A DNA stretch of 64,000 nt from JASLDZ01 sp038226305 (GCA_038226305.1 JBBRQN010000009.1:43403-107402), one strand, 5' to 3'. Positions 1 to 11,826 are shown, counted from the stretch's first letter. Numbers and translations: made by a program. The notes: generated from the sequence alone by a model not told the origin.

Positions 1-456
1 GCGGCGACGGATCACCTCCTGGATCTTGTAGCGGCGCATCAGGCGACGGCGGCGGCGCTCGAGCTCGGCCTCCATGTCGTCGTCGTCGTCGGGCGTCACG
101 GCGACGGGCTTGGTCTCGCCGTCCTCGCCCTCTTCGCCCGCTTCCGGCTCGTCGTCCTCGTGGTGCGAGTCGTCGGCCACTTCGCGCATCAGCGCTTCGC
201 GGTCGGCCACCGGGATCTGGAAGTAGTCGGGGTGGATTTCGTTGAAGGCGAGGAAGCCGTGGCGGTTGCCGCCATATTCGATGAAGGCCGCCTGCAGGCT
301 GGGCTCCACCCGGACCACCTTGGCCAGGTAGATGTTGCCGCGAAGCTGCCTACGGCTGGCGATCTCGAAGTCGAGTTCCTCGATGCGGTTCCCGTCCACC
401 ACCGCCACCCGAGTTTCCTCGGCATGGGCGGCGTCGATCAGCATGGTCTTGGTCAC
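1..456 (-). CDS. rne: Ribonuclease E, N-terminal part (gene runs off the window)
   Basis: This is the first 152 codons of RNase E, the endonuclease that starts mRNA decay and rRNA processing and scaffolds the degradosome. The start MLIDAAHAEETRVAVVDG and the S1-domain segment around QLRGNIYLAKV are typical of the family. From about residue 95 an acidic, low-complexity stretch (EDDEPEAGEEGEDGE and DDDDD) followed by an arginine cluster interrupts the S1 domain, as I recall for other alphaproteobacterial RNase E proteins. I chose GTG at 454-456 because a GAGGAG motif lies at a suitable distance upstream. An internal ATG at 442-444 is the alternative. The gene is divergent from the amidase, and the catalytic domain lies outside the window. 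Confidence 0.92.
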   Translation of the reverse strand, partial: MTKTMLIDAAHAEETRVAVVDGNRIEELDFEIASRRQLRGNIYLAKVVRVEPSLQAAFIEYGGNRHGFLAFNEIHPDYFQIPVADREALMREVADDSHHEDDEPEAGEEGEDGETKPVAVTPDDDDDMEAELERRRRRLMRRYKIQEVIRRR

Positions 457-897
457 GAGAGGTGTCTCCTCGGCGCGCCTCCGCATCTGCGGGGGGCCGG
501 ACAGGGCTTGGCGCGCGCCGGACGGCCGTGCGCAGGGCCGGGATCGGCGACTGCGAACGGTTCGGTCGGGCGACGGCGGCTAGGCCCATCGGTTGGGTTC
601 CAGGTGACGCCGCGAACGGATCCGCAGCATCGGAAGAGGGCGCCTGACGTCTTCGATGAGGAAGCGCTTCGGCGCGGCGAAAAGAGCGCGTCCGCCGGGC
701 CAAGGCTGAGGTCGCAAACGAGTGCGGGCCGGACCGGAAGATGAAACGCAACCAAACCTTGCACCGATAATCGTCAAAAGGAAAGCGGCGCTCAGATCAC
801 CGTCAAGCTCGCCACGGTTAACGCTTTCTCGATGGCTGGACGATATCAACTGCACCCTCGATTTCGAATCGGCGAGAGCGGCGGGAAGCGGACGGGA
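457..897. other. Intergenic region between rne and the amidase gene
   Basis: These 441 bases separate two divergent genes and must hold both promoters and the rne 5' leader. I see no convincing protein: the open frames here have no recognisable motif. TTGACG-like boxes occur on the minus strand near 770-800, but none has a good -10 partner. A long rne leader would fit the autoregulation known for RNase E in other bacteria, but no specific element can be named. Confidence 0.5.
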
Positions 898-2106
898 ATG
901 GCGCGCGGGGCACGGCGTTGGTGGAACACGGGGTGGGCGCGGGCACTCGCCTGCGTCGCCGCATTCGCCTGTGCCGCCACAGCCATAGCCGCCGCCCGCG
1001 AACTCCCGCATGCCACGGTGCTCAAGGTAAGGCTTGGTGGCGACGCCCGGCAGACCCGCGTGGTCATCGAACTTGACCAGGCGGCGCAGGGAAAGCTGAT
1101 CGAGGGTGCCGAACCCTCTGGGCGGGTGCTTCTCACCCTGCCAAACGTGCAACTCGCCGGAGACATGAGCGGGCAGGGCGCGGGGCTGGTGCGCGGCTGG
1201 GTGGTGGACGATTCGGGAGGGGCGGCCCGGCTGAAGCTCACCCTGGCCCGGGCGGCCATGGTGAAGCGCCGGTTCCTGCTGCCCCCCGGCGACGGCATGA
1301 CCACCTATCGCTACGTGGTCGATCTAGAGGGGGCCGAAGTGCTCGATCCCATCGCAAGGGCGGTCGCCGATTCCGGGCCGGCCCCCGCAGTGCGGTTCGA
1401 GGCCCCCCTCGAACCGCTCACTCCCACCCGGAAGATCGTGGTCGTCGATGCCGGACACGGAGGCAAGGATCCCGGCGCCCACGGCCAGGACACCCACGAG
1501 AAGGACGTGACCCTCGCCGCCGCCCGCGCCTTGCGCGACCGGCTGGAGCGCACGGGCCGCTATCGCGTGGTGCTGACCCGCGAGGCGGACGTGTTCGTGC
1601 CGCTGGAGGAGCGCGTGCGCATCGCCCGCCGCGCCAACGCCGATCTCTTCATCTCCCTCCACGCCGATTCGGGCGGCGATCCTTCTCTGCGGGGAGCCAG
1701 CATCTACACCCTGTCCGACAGCGGCACCCAGCGCATGGCGCGGGGCCTGGGCAAGTCCAACTGGTTCATCGACGTGGACCTGCCGGGTCGCGACCCGGAG
1801 GTGAACCGCATCCTTCTCGACCTGACGCAGCGCGACACCCGCAACCGCTCCGCCGCCTTCGCCGAAGTGCTGCTGGACCGGATCGCTGACCGGGCCACTC
1901 TCCTGCGTCGCAGCCATCGGGATGCGGGCTTCATGGTGCTCCTGGCCCCTGATGTGCCGGCCGTGCTGATGGAGATGGGTTTCGTGACGAACCCGCAGGA
2001 CGAGCAGGCGCTGAACGATCCGGTGCAGCGTCGCCGGGTGATGGAGGGCGTCGCCCAGGCCATCGACGCCTATTTCGGCCAGGAGAAGCGCTACGCCCTG
2101 AGGTAG
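898..2106 (+). CDS. Periplasmic N-acetylmuramoyl-L-alanine amidase (AmiC type)
   Basis: This zinc amidase cleaves the bond between N-acetylmuramic acid and the stem peptide during cell separation. A signal peptide (hydrophobic ALACVAAFACAATAIA) is followed by an AMIN-like beta domain (about residues 35-160) and an Amidase_3 domain (about 190-395). All expected zinc and catalytic residues are visible: His in VVDAGHGGKDPG, Glu in HEKDVTL, His in ISLHAD and Glu in VLMEMGFVTN. An upstream in-frame ATG at 832 would put 22 polar residues ahead of the signal peptide, so I prefer ATG 898. The next gene is the bifunctional PBP1A, so the pair makes sense as a cell-wall synthesis and remodelling unit. 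The length of 402 residues is normal. Confidence 0.9.
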   Translation: MARGARRWWNTGWARALACVAAFACAATAIAAARELPHATVLKVRLGGDARQTRVVIELDQAAQGKLIEGAEPSGRVLLTLPNVQLAGDMSGQGAGLVRGWVVDDSGGAARLKLTLARAAMVKRRFLLPPGDGMTTYRYVVDLEGAEVLDPIARAVADSGPAPAVRFEAPLEPLTPTRKIVVVDAGHGGKDPGAHGQDTHEKDVTLAAARALRDRLERTGRYRVVLTREADVFVPLEERVRIARRANADLFISLHADSGGDPSLRGASIYTLSDSGTQRMARGLGKSNWFIDVDLPGRDPEVNRILLDLTQRDTRNRSAAFAEVLLDRIADRATLLRRSHRDAGFMVLLAPDVPAVLMEMGFVTNPQDEQALNDPVQRRRVMEGVAQAIDAYFGQEKRYALR

Positions 2107-2217
2107 GGCTGCGGGGCTCTCGCCCTCCATGCCGCCTTGACGCAGCGGCCGCGAGGCCGGATGCAACAGGTTGTCTGCGCCGCTCTTTTCCTGACGGTGC
2201 GTGCTCCAAGGATCTGC

Positions 2218-4656
<2,439 letters not shown>

Positions 4657-4690
4657 GGCGGCTCTGAACTTGAGGCGAAGCGCCGTCGGC

Positions 4691-4722
4691 GCCAGGGCCT
4701 TCCGCGCGCCGTCAGCCCTGGC
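4691..4722. terminator. Hairpin between convergent mrcA and cicA
   Basis: A perfect 8-bp stem GCCAGGGC/GCCCTGGC with a 15-base loop ends exactly before the cicA stop codon, between two convergent genes. It has no U-run, so it would be a weak bidirectional terminator or a decay barrier. Confidence 0.4.
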
Positions 4723-5781
4723 TCAGGTCGATCCGATGGTGCTGCCGGGCACGCCGACGAACAGGCGCATGAACTGCTGCTCGGCCATGCCCAGCATGTC
4801 CCAGTCGCCATCGGTGTCGCCGTAGGCTGCGGTCAGCACCACGTCTTCGCCGAGAGCTTCCTTGATACGTTTAACCTTGGCCGGGCCACGACAGTTGTCG
4901 CCCATGAGTCCGCCCTGCACCCTGTCTTCCTGATCAAAGAGCAGCCGCGTGCCGATCAGGAGATCTGCGCCCAGCCCCCGGGCAAAGGGGGCGACGATGT
5001 TTTCCGGCGAGGCGGTGACGATGATCAATCGCGCGCCATCAAGACGGTATCGCCGCCACGCCTTCAGGGCATCGGGCCGGAAGAGGAGCGGAGCGGCGGA
5101 GGTCGCGAACTCCATCGCTTCCGCATTGAGCACGTCCCGCGGCAGGCCCTGCAGGAATCGCCTCACGGCCGCGGCCTTGAGCTTGCCGGGGTCGCGATCG
5201 AACACATAGCGCAGGGCGGCTGGGGCCAGGGCCGCCATCTCCGCATGATAGCGCGCCGAGCCTTCACGCCACTTCAGGAAGGCGGTGAAACTGTCCCGCA
5301 CGGTCAGGGTGCCGTCGAAGTCGAAGGCGATGATCGGCCCGACGCGGTCCATCCCGGCACGCGCCGTCGGCCGCGACGGAGTGGTCGGCGAGACGGGCGC
5401 CGTCGCCAGCACGACCGGTTCGGAGTCCGGCAGCGTCGGGCGGGGGTCGAGGTCGAAGGCGGCGGGCAGGGGCTCGGAAGGCGATTCGCCGCGAGGCGGA
5501 AACTCGTTTTCGGGATCACCGTCAGGTGCCTCGGCCAGGAGCGATTCCACGTGCCGACCCACGTCTTCGGCACCTTCGGGATCGTCTTCGGGTATGGCAG
5601 ACTCAGGCTCAGGCACCTCTGCCGTGATGATGCTGCCTTCGGGCGGGGCCTCGGCGGCGGGGCTCGGCTGAGCGTCGGCGGCGAGCATCGCGTCGTTGTC
5701 TGCAGGCGGCGCAGGCGCATCCGATGCCTCGGCGTTAGCCGCGGCCTCCGCGCTCTGGCGCTCTTCGTCGGACGTCACCAT
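4723..5781 (-). CDS. cicA: HAD-IB family phosphatase CicA-like, with long acidic N-terminal extension
   Basis: The C-terminal 210 residues are a haloacid-dehalogenase subfamily IB phosphatase. Motif I is FDFDGTLT (Asp154 and Asp156), motif II is around IIVTAS, motif III is the Lys in GPAKVKRI, and motif IV is [10 protein letters not shown]. In Caulobacter the homologue cicA lies next to clpX, which supports the name. Its physiological substrate is not established. Residues 1-143 are a low-complexity Ala/Pro/Glu/Asp tract, probably disordered. Met144 (ATG at 5350-5352) would start a protein of ordinary family length, so the extension could be a start-site error. However, ATG 5781 has a GGAA motif upstream and the reading frame keeps its GC3 bias. 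It is divergent from clpX. Confidence 0.8.
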   Translation of the reverse strand: MVTSDEERQSAEAAANAEASDAPAPPADNDAMLAADAQPSPAAEAPPEGSIITAEVPEPESAIPEDDPEGAEDVGRHVESLLAEAPDGDPENEFPPRGESPSEPLPAAFDLDPRPTLPDSEPVVLATAPVSPTTPSRPTARAGMDRVGPIIAFDFDGTLTVRDSFTAFLKWREGSARYHAEMAALAPAALRYVFDRDPGKLKAAAVRRFLQGLPRDVLNAEAMEFATSAAPLLFRPDALKAWRRYRLDGARLIIVTASPENIVAPFARGLGADLLIGTRLLFDQEDRVQGGLMGDNCRGPAKVKRIKEALGEDVVLTAAYGDTDGDWDMLGMAEQQFMRLFVGVPGSTIGST

Positions 5782-6064
5782 CTGTTACGTTCCAGACCAC
5801 CCCTGCGCCTCATACGCAAGCGCGGCGCCGCCAAACCCGCCAACGGATCGATCCGCCCTTGATCGTCTTGACTCATCTGTGGTCGAATGTCGGCTTGAGA
5901 GCCGGTCAGAGTTCCGTAAAGCCTCTTGTCCTACAACTGTCGGAGTCGGCCCTGCGTTCACCCCGGGTCCATCTTTCCGGGGGCAGGATCGAAGAAGCGG
6001 GTCGCGCGGCGCATTCGCCTTTTTACAGGGCGGGGCTCGCAGGGCCGAAAGTGAGATTGCGCCA

Positions 6065-7327
6065 ATGACCAAAGCCGCCAGCGGCGATACCAAGTCGACC
6101 CTCTACTGCTCCTTCTGCGGAAAGAGCCAGCATGAGGTGCGCAAGCTTATCGCCGGCCCGACCGTGTTCATCTGCGATGAATGCGTCGAGCTGTGCATGG
6201 ATATTATCCGTGAAGAGCACAAGATCGCCTTCGTCAAATCGAAGGACGGCGTGCCCACGCCTAAAGAAATTCGCGAAGTTCTCGACGACTATGTGATCGG
6301 TCAGGATCACGCCAAGAAGGTCTTGGCGGTGGCGGTCCATAATCACTACAAGCGCCTGAACCACGCCACGAAGAACAACGACGTCGAGCTCGCCAAGTCG
6401 AACATCCTGCTCGTGGGGCCTACCGGCTCGGGCAAGACGCTCCTAGCGCAGACACTGGCGCGCATCATCGACGTGCCGTTCACCATGGCCGACGCCACCA
6501 CCCTGACCGAAGCCGGTTATGTGGGCGAGGACGTGGAGAACATCGTCCTCAAACTCCTGCAGGCCGCCGACTACAACGTCGAGCGGGCGCAACGCGGCAT
6601 CGTCTACATCGACGAGATCGACAAGATTTCGCGCAAGTCCGACAACCCCTCGATCACCCGCGACGTGTCGGGCGAGGGCGTTCAGCAGGCCCTGCTGAAG
6701 ATCATGGAAGGCACGGTCGCCTCCGTGCCGCCGCAGGGCGGGCGCAAGCATCCCCAGCAGGAGTTCCTGCAGGTCGACACCACCAACATCCTTTTCATTT
6801 GCGGCGGCGCCTTCGCCGGGCTGGAGAAGATCATTTCCGCCCGGGGCGTGAAGGGAGCCGGCATCGGCTTCGGCGCCACGGTCACCGATCCGGAGGAGCG
6901 CCGCACCGGCGAGGTGCTGCGCCTCGTCGAGCCCGAGGACATGCTGCGCTTCGGTCTGATCCCCGAGTTCATCGGCCGCCTGCCGGTGATCGCCACCCTG
7001 GAAGACCTGGACGAACCGGCCTTGGTGAAAATCCTGACCGAGCCGAAGAACGCGCTCGTGAAGCAGTACCAGCGCCTGTTCGACATGGAGAACGTGGGCC
7101 TGACCTTCAACGAGGAAGCCCTTAAGGCCGTCGCCCGCAAGGCCATCGGCCGCAAGACCGGTGCCCGCGGCCTGCGTTCCATCCTCGAGAGCATCCTGCT
7201 GGACACCATGTTCGAGCTGCCCACCTACCAAGGCGTCGAAGAGGTGGTGGTCAACGGCGAGGTGGTCGAAGGCCGCGCTCAGCCGCTGATGATCTACAGC
7301 GAAAAGCGCGGCGACAAGGCGAGCTGA
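6065..7327 (+). CDS. clpX: ATP-dependent Clp protease ATP-binding subunit ClpX
   Basis: This AAA+ unfoldase delivers tagged or specific substrates to the ClpP peptidase. In Caulobacter it is essential for cell-cycle proteolysis. The N-terminal zinc-binding domain shows CSFC and CDEC pairs. The AAA+ core has Walker A GPTGSGKT, Walker B IVYIDEID, the pore loop GYVGEDVE and the [11 protein letters not shown] region. The frame is open far upstream, but ATG 6065 gives the family start [15 protein letters not shown] and 420 residues, matching ClpX length. A leader of about 280 bp separates it from the divergent cicA. No clpP lies upstream or downstream in this window, although the two genes are near neighbours in Caulobacter. 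Confidence 0.95.
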   Translation: MTKAASGDTKSTLYCSFCGKSQHEVRKLIAGPTVFICDECVELCMDIIREEHKIAFVKSKDGVPTPKEIREVLDDYVIGQDHAKKVLAVAVHNHYKRLNHATKNNDVELAKSNILLVGPTGSGKTLLAQTLARIIDVPFTMADATTLTEAGYVGEDVENIVLKLLQAADYNVERAQRGIVYIDEIDKISRKSDNPSITRDVSGEGVQQALLKIMEGTVASVPPQGGRKHPQQEFLQVDTTNILFICGGAFAGLEKIISARGVKGAGIGFGATVTDPEERRTGEVLRLVEPEDMLRFGLIPEFIGRLPVIATLEDLDEPALVKILTEPKNALVKQYQRLFDMENVGLTFNEEALKAVARKAIGRKTGARGLRSILESILLDTMFELPTYQGVEEVVVNGEVVEGRAQPLMIYSEKRGDKAS

Positions 7328-7347
7328 GTTCGCCTGTCGCGCTGCGC

Positions 7348-7390
7348 GGTGGACCTGAAGGTCGCGGCTGAGGCATAAGCCGCGTCCACC
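7348..7390 (+). terminator. Long hairpin downstream of clpX
   Basis: Outer arms GGTGGAC/GTCCACC and inner arms GCGGCT/AGCCGC form a two-part stem just after the clpX stop. Only a short TT follows, so termination may be partial. The MATE gene starts 20 bases later. Confidence 0.4.
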
Positions 7391-7410
7391 TTCGCCATCT
7401 CGAGAACATC

Positions 7411-8787
7411 ATGTCCGCCGTAGACGCGGTTCCTGCGTCCGCGAGCTGGCGGGGGGAGCTCAACCAGCTCATCCGCCTCGCCACGCCCATCGTGCTGGCG
7501 CGGCTGGGCATCCAGGTCATGGGCCTGACGGACGCCGTGGTCGTGGGCCGCTATTCGGCGCGTGAGCTCGGCTATCACGCACTCGGCTGGGCGCCGACGA
7601 TCATCGTGCTGGCATCCGCCGTGGGCCTTCTTTCCGGCATCCAAGTGATGACGGCGCGTCGTTTGGGAGCGGGGCGGCCGGAGCTTGCAGGCGTCGTGCT
7701 GCGCCGGGGCGTGGTCTACGCCCTGCAACTGGGGATCGGCTCGACGCTGGTGATCGCGCTCGGCGCCCCGCCGCTCCTCATGGCGCTGGGTATGGAGCCT
7801 GATCTGGCCGGCGGCGCGGGGCGGGCGGCGCGGGTGTTCTCCTTGTCGTTGACGCCGTATCTCCTGGCCGTGGCGCTGAGCTACCACCTGGAGGCTCTGG
7901 GCCGCACTTTGCCGGGCCTTGTGGCCATGTGGGCGGCCAACCTCGTGAACCTGGGGCTCAACCTCCTCCTCGTGCCGGGCATCTGGGGCATTCCGGCGAT
8001 GGGGGCGGTGGGCGCGGGGTGGGCCACCTTCGGCGCCCGCAGCTTCCTGCTCGCGTGGCTTGTCATCGCCGTCCTGATGCACCCGACGACCCGCGCCTAC
8101 CGCCTCTTCGAGCGCCCGGTTCGCGAACCGGAGTCCGAGGCCGAGCAGCGACGCATCGGCTACGGCGCAGGCGCTTCGGTGTTCGCGGAGGTCACGGCCT
8201 TCGCCGGCATGAACGTGATAGCGGCTTGGCTCTCCGCGACGGCGGTGGCGGCCTGGGCGGTGTTCCTGAACACGAGCGCGATCATATTTATGATCCCCCT
8301 GGGCCTCGCAGGTGCCGCGGCCGTGCGCGTGGGCCGGGCCTATGGCGCGAGGGATGCGCCGGGCGTGTTCCGCGCCGCGATCGTGGCAACCTGCGTCGCC
8401 ATCGCCTTGGCGAGCGTAATCGCGCTGATTACCTGGCCCGGGGCCGGCCTCTTCGCCTCGGCTTACGCCACCGAGCCGGGCCTGCGCGCCGCCGCGGCCG
8501 GAGCCCTGGCGCTCGGTGCGGTGTTCTTCGTTCCCGATGCCATGCAGGCGGTGCTCGCCAACGTGCAGCGGGCGAGGGGCGACGTAATCGTGCCCACCGT
8601 GATCCACGTGGGAGGCTACGTCTTCGTGATGCTGCCGCTAGGCTGGTGGTTGGCCCACCGGGCGCACATGGGGCTTGCCGGTTGCGTGTGGGCCGTGATC
8701 GTCACGAGCTTCCTCGTGGCGGCCCTCCTTTGCGTGCGGTTGGCGACCACGACCCGGCGCGACCGGGCCGTGGAGGACCTAGGCTAG
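7411..8787 (+). CDS. MATE family multidrug/Na+ antiporter
   Basis: This is a 458-residue polytopic inner-membrane protein with about 12 predicted TM helices in two homologous halves. It matches the MATE (NorM-like) family, whose members export cationic drugs or metabolites using Na+ or H+ gradients. The first half begins with the typical segment LIRLATPIVLARLGIQVMG and the phrase VVGRYSARELGYHALG. A second copy follows after a charged cytoplasmic loop (RPVREPESEAEQRR, near residue 235). The substrate cannot be read from sequence. Its stop codon overlaps that of the convergent downstream gene in the four bases CTAG (8784-8787), so nothing remains for a separate terminator. Confidence 0.88.
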   Translation: MSAVDAVPASASWRGELNQLIRLATPIVLARLGIQVMGLTDAVVVGRYSARELGYHALGWAPTIIVLASAVGLLSGIQVMTARRLGAGRPELAGVVLRRGVVYALQLGIGSTLVIALGAPPLLMALGMEPDLAGGAGRAARVFSLSLTPYLLAVALSYHLEALGRTLPGLVAMWAANLVNLGLNLLLVPGIWGIPAMGAVGAGWATFGARSFLLAWLVIAVLMHPTTRAYRLFERPVREPESEAEQRRIGYGAGASVFAEVTAFAGMNVIAAWLSATAVAAWAVFLNTSAIIFMIPLGLAGAAAVRVGRAYGARDAPGVFRAAIVATCVAIALASVIALITWPGAGLFASAYATEPGLRAAAAGALALGAVFFVPDAMQAVLANVQRARGDVIVPTVIHVGGYVFVMLPLGWWLAHRAHMGLAGCVWAVIVTSFLVAALLCVRLATTTRRDRAVEDLG

Positions 8788-9701
8788 ACTCCGAGGATCC
8801 AGCCCTCTTCGGCCTGCACGGCCGCGATATCCGCCTCGGTGGCATCCTTGCCGGGGCCGAAGGCGCTGGCGAGCTTGCCGTCCGCGTCCAGGCGCGAGAA
8901 GTGCTCGCACAGGCTGCGCACCTGGGCTGCGTCCAGGGTCTCGCCCTGCACGGGCGTGACGGGGATGGTGGCCGGATAGATCTCCGCGAGCACGGCGTCC
9001 TTGCCTGCGAGGTCTTGCTCGGTCAGCGCCTTCCAGCCGGTTTCGAACGGCCAGACCACGGCCTTCTCGCCCAGTTCGTCGCGCAGGCGCTTCACCGCCG
9101 GGATGCCGACCAGAGCCTGCGAGCCCACCGAACCGTTGCCGGTGAGCTGCCACACGCTCTTGGCACCCTGCGCCTTCATCCCGGCGCGGGTTAGGGATTC
9201 GGCCCGGCGGAACTCGGGCAGGGCACCATTGTGGTCGCTCGGCTTGGTCTTCGACAGATGCGTCGTGGCATCGGCGGCGCGGGGTGCGCCCCAGAACGGA
9301 CGAGGCCCGTCGGTCATCAGCCGGTTCATCCGCGCGGCGATCGTGGCCCGGTTGTTCATCTTGCCTGGCGGATCGACGATGCCGGAGCCGAGGAACTTCC
9401 ACATGGCGGCCCAGGGCTCACCCTGAAACTTCAATGCCGCAGCCGTGCCTTCGGGATAGCCGAGCGGGAAGTCGAAGCCCACCAGCGCCCGGTCGCCCTT
9501 GCGCTGCAGGTCGGCCAGGACGTTGCGCAGGATCGCCTCCGCCGTCTGGCGGCTGGGCGGATTGTGCGCCTCGAAGGTCGGGCGAAAACGGCTGTCGCGC
9601 TTCTGCACACCGATCCAGATGGAGTTGGGCCCCAGATTCGGCTTCTCGCCGGAGGCAGCGCTCCAGTCGACCATGACGTAGGCGTTGAACAGGCGAGCCA
9701 C
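8784..9701 (-). CDS. Conserved hypothetical protein (DUF429-like?)
   Basis: I do not recognise a function. The 305-residue soluble protein opens with the beta-strand segment NAYVMVDWSAASG, then SIWIGVQ and LVGFDFPLGYP. This pattern of acidic residues on beta-strands recalls RNase H-fold families such as DUF429. Similar proteins in alphaproteobacteria are, from memory, sometimes labelled as molybdopterin or cobalamin biosynthesis proteins without evidence. The start is GTG at 9699-9701 with a GAGG seven bases upstream. An ATG at codon 10 is a possible alternative. No signal peptide or TM segment is visible. It converges on the MATE gene with a CTAG stop overlap and is 89 bp from the next minus-strand gene. 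Confidence 0.7.
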   Translation of the reverse strand: MARLFNAYVMVDWSAASGEKPNLGPNSIWIGVQKRDSRFRPTFEAHNPPSRQTAEAILRNVLADLQRKGDRALVGFDFPLGYPEGTAAALKFQGEPWAAMWKFLGSGIVDPPGKMNNRATIAARMNRLMTDGPRPFWGAPRAADATTHLSKTKPSDHNGALPEFRRAESLTRAGMKAQGAKSVWQLTGNGSVGSQALVGIPAVKRLRDELGEKAVVWPFETGWKALTEQDLAGKDAVLAEIYPATIPVTPVQGETLDAAQVRSLCEHFSRLDADGKLASAFGPGKDATEADIAAVQAEEGWILGV

Positions 9702-9790
9702 GGGGAGGCCTCAGGCGATCTTCGGGGGAGGAGAGGGGCGCGCTCTCTAAACGCATGAGCGCGCCCTTGGAAGCCTGAACGCAACCGGCG

Positions 9791-10789
9791 TCAGACCTTG
9801 ACGAGCATCTTTCCAAAGTTGCCGCCGGTGAAGAGCTTCAGGAAGGCACCCGGCATGGCGTCGACACCCTCGTCGACCGTGTCGCGCGTCTTGATCTGGC
9901 CGGACGAAATCCAGGCGGCCATGTCCTTGGCGAACTCGCTCTGGCGGGCGGCGAAGTCGCTCACGATGAAGCCACGGATCTTCAGCCGCTTGCCGACGAT
10001 CAGCGCCATGTTCGCGGGGCCGGGCGCGGGCTCCTCGTTGTTGTACTGGGCGATCATCCCGCACTCGGCGAAGCGGGCAAAGGGGCGGGCGGCGTTCATG
10101 GCGGCGGCCAGATGGTCGCCTCCCACGTTGTCGAAGTAGACGTCGATGCCCTTGGGCGCGGCTTTGGCGAGGGCCGAGTTGATGTCGCCGGCGCGATAGT
10201 CGATCGCCTCGTCGCAGCCGATCTCCTTCAGGTAGGCGACCTTCTCCGCGCCACCGGCCGAGCCGACAACGGTCGCGCCCTTCAGCTTGGCGATCTGGCA
10301 GACGATCTGGCCCACCGCACCCGTGGCGGCGGAGACGAACACGGTCTCGCCCGGCTTGCACCCGTCCGCCACTTCAAGAAGGCCGAAATAGGCGGTCATA
10401 CCCGGCATTCCGGCCGCGCCCAGGAACGCCTGCGGGGGCAGTCCATGGGTCTCGATCTTCTGGATGTGCTCGCCCTTGGCCACGTAGGCGTCGCGCCAGC
10501 CGAACATAGAGCTCACGATGTCGCCCACGGAGAACTTCGGATCGTGCGAGGCCGTCACCTGACCGATCGCCCCGCCCTGCATCACCTTGCCCAGTTCGAA
10601 CGGCGGAACGTAACTCGGCCGGTCGTACATGCGGCCGCGCATGTAGGGGTCGACGGAGAGGAACAGGTTCTTCACGGCCACCTCGCCTTCGCCCGGTGCC
10701 GCCAGGGGGGCCTCGGCCACGTCGAAGTCGCCCAGCTGGGGCATGCCGACGGGGCGGCGCTTCAGGCGGACTTCGCGGACGGTGGTCAT
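9791..10789 (-). CDS. NADP-dependent medium-chain oxidoreductase (CurA/LTB4DH type)
   Basis: This zinc-independent MDR-family reductase of 332 residues most resembles NADPH-dependent curcumin/2-alkenal reductases and leukotriene B4 dehydrogenases. Typical segments are LSVDPYMRGRM near residue 48, GMPGMTAYFGLLEV near 128, the nucleotide-binding turn SAATGAVGQIVCQIAK, and VYFDNVGGDHL. The C-terminus GGNFGKMLVKV is the usual family end. These enzymes reduce activated C=C bonds of enones, so a detoxification role is likely, but the substrate is not evident. It is divergent from the Gfo/Idh/MocA gene across about 100 bp. Confidence 0.88.
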   Translation of the reverse strand: MTTVREVRLKRRPVGMPQLGDFDVAEAPLAAPGEGEVAVKNLFLSVDPYMRGRMYDRPSYVPPFELGKVMQGGAIGQVTASHDPKFSVGDIVSSMFGWRDAYVAKGEHIQKIETHGLPPQAFLGAAGMPGMTAYFGLLEVADGCKPGETVFVSAATGAVGQIVCQIAKLKGATVVGSAGGAEKVAYLKEIGCDEAIDYRAGDINSALAKAAPKGIDVYFDNVGGDHLAAAMNAARPFARFAECGMIAQYNNEEPAPGPANMALIVGKRLKIRGFIVSDFAARQSEFAKDMAAWISSGQIKTRDTVDEGVDAMPGAFLKLFTGGNFGKMLVKV

Positions 10790-10891
10790 GGGGGCTTCCT
10801 CAAGTCTCTGGCACCGCTTGCCGCGGCTTCGCGCTCAGCCTAGCAGGCGCTCAGGGTCCGCGCGACGGGCACCGGCCATGACGGGAAGACG

Positions 10892-11779
10892 ATGTTGCAG
10901 GCGGGCGTGGCTGGAGCGGGCGTATTCGGAGGCTATCACGCCAGGAAGCTGGTGGAGCAGCCGGGCGTGCGGCTGCTTCGGGTTTTCGACCACGACATCG
11001 CGCGCGCGAAGACCCTGGCCGAGCCGCTCGGGGCGCAGGGCGTGGCAGACCTCGCCGCCTTTCTTGACGGGCTGGACCTGATGGTCATCGCCACTCCGGC
11101 CGAAAGCCACGCTGAATTGGGGCTCGCGACCCTGAAAGCCGGCGCGCACATCTATGTGGAGAAGCCGGTGGCCACCACGCTGCAGGATGCGGATGCCCTG
11201 GCGATGGCCGCTGCCCGGGCCGGGCGCGTGGGCGCGGCGGGCCATCAGGAGCGCGTGACGTTCGAGGCGATGGGCATCCTCTCCACCACTTCGAGGCCCC
11301 GCAGCGTGAGTTCGGTGCGAAGGGGCCTGCCCAGCCCCCGCTGCCGCGACGTATCCTGCGTGCTCGACCTGATGATCCACGACCTCGATCTGGCGCTCCT
11401 GCTCTCGGCGGGCGATGCCGTCGCTGTGGAGGCGGAGGGGAGCTACGACACCGTCAAGGCCGAGGTGGTCTTCTCCGACGGTCTGGTCGCAACCTTCGAG
11501 GCCAGCCGCGAGGCCGAGGCCCGGGAGCGCACCATGCGGCTGGAGTACGACAGCGGAGACGTGGAGATCGATTTCATCGCGCCGAGCTTCCGCAATGGAT
11601 CGGGCATGTCGCTCGACTCCGCCTTCGCCTCCAGCGCCCTCGGGCGCGACCCCCTCGGCGTCAGCGTCGCCCGCTTCGTGGCGGCGGCGAGGGGGGAGGG
11701 AGCCCCTGTCGCCACCCTCGCGTCCGCCGCCCGCGCCCTCGATCTCGCTCTGGCGGTGGAAGCGGCTGCCGGCCTATAA
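10892..11779 (+). CDS. Gfo/Idh/MocA family oxidoreductase (compact)
   Basis: This NAD(P)-dependent oxidoreductase has an N-terminal Rossmann fold (VAGAGVFGGYHARKL, residues 6-20) and the family signature EKPVAT near residue 90, whose lysine is catalytic. The C-terminal substrate domain contains LDLMIHDLDLAL, with the conserved His and Asp. At 295 residues it is shorter than the usual 330-390, with the loss in the C-terminal beta-sheet region. ATG 10892 has GGGAAG just upstream. The next gene, a radical SAM protein, starts within 50 bases on the same strand, so the two probably share a transcript and perhaps a sugar or cofactor pathway. The substrate is unknown. Confidence 0.8.
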   Translation: MLQAGVAGAGVFGGYHARKLVEQPGVRLLRVFDHDIARAKTLAEPLGAQGVADLAAFLDGLDLMVIATPAESHAELGLATLKAGAHIYVEKPVATTLQDADALAMAAARAGRVGAAGHQERVTFEAMGILSTTSRPRSVSSVRRGLPSPRCRDVSCVLDLMIHDLDLALLLSAGDAVAVEAEGSYDTVKAEVVFSDGLVATFEASREAEARERTMRLEYDSGDVEIDFIAPSFRNGSGMSLDSAFASSALGRDPLGVSVARFVAAARGEGAPVATLASAARALDLALAVEAAAGL

Positions 11780-11826
11780 GGCGGGTGCCCGCGCGGACCT
11801 GTCCGCCAGGGTCGGGAACGAGCTCG

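Noticed and set aside
7294..8607. A 437-codon minus-strand frame over the MATE gene and the clpX end
   Set aside because: His/Gln/Arg-rich composition typical of antisense reading; no family resemblance, and the MATE frame is clear.
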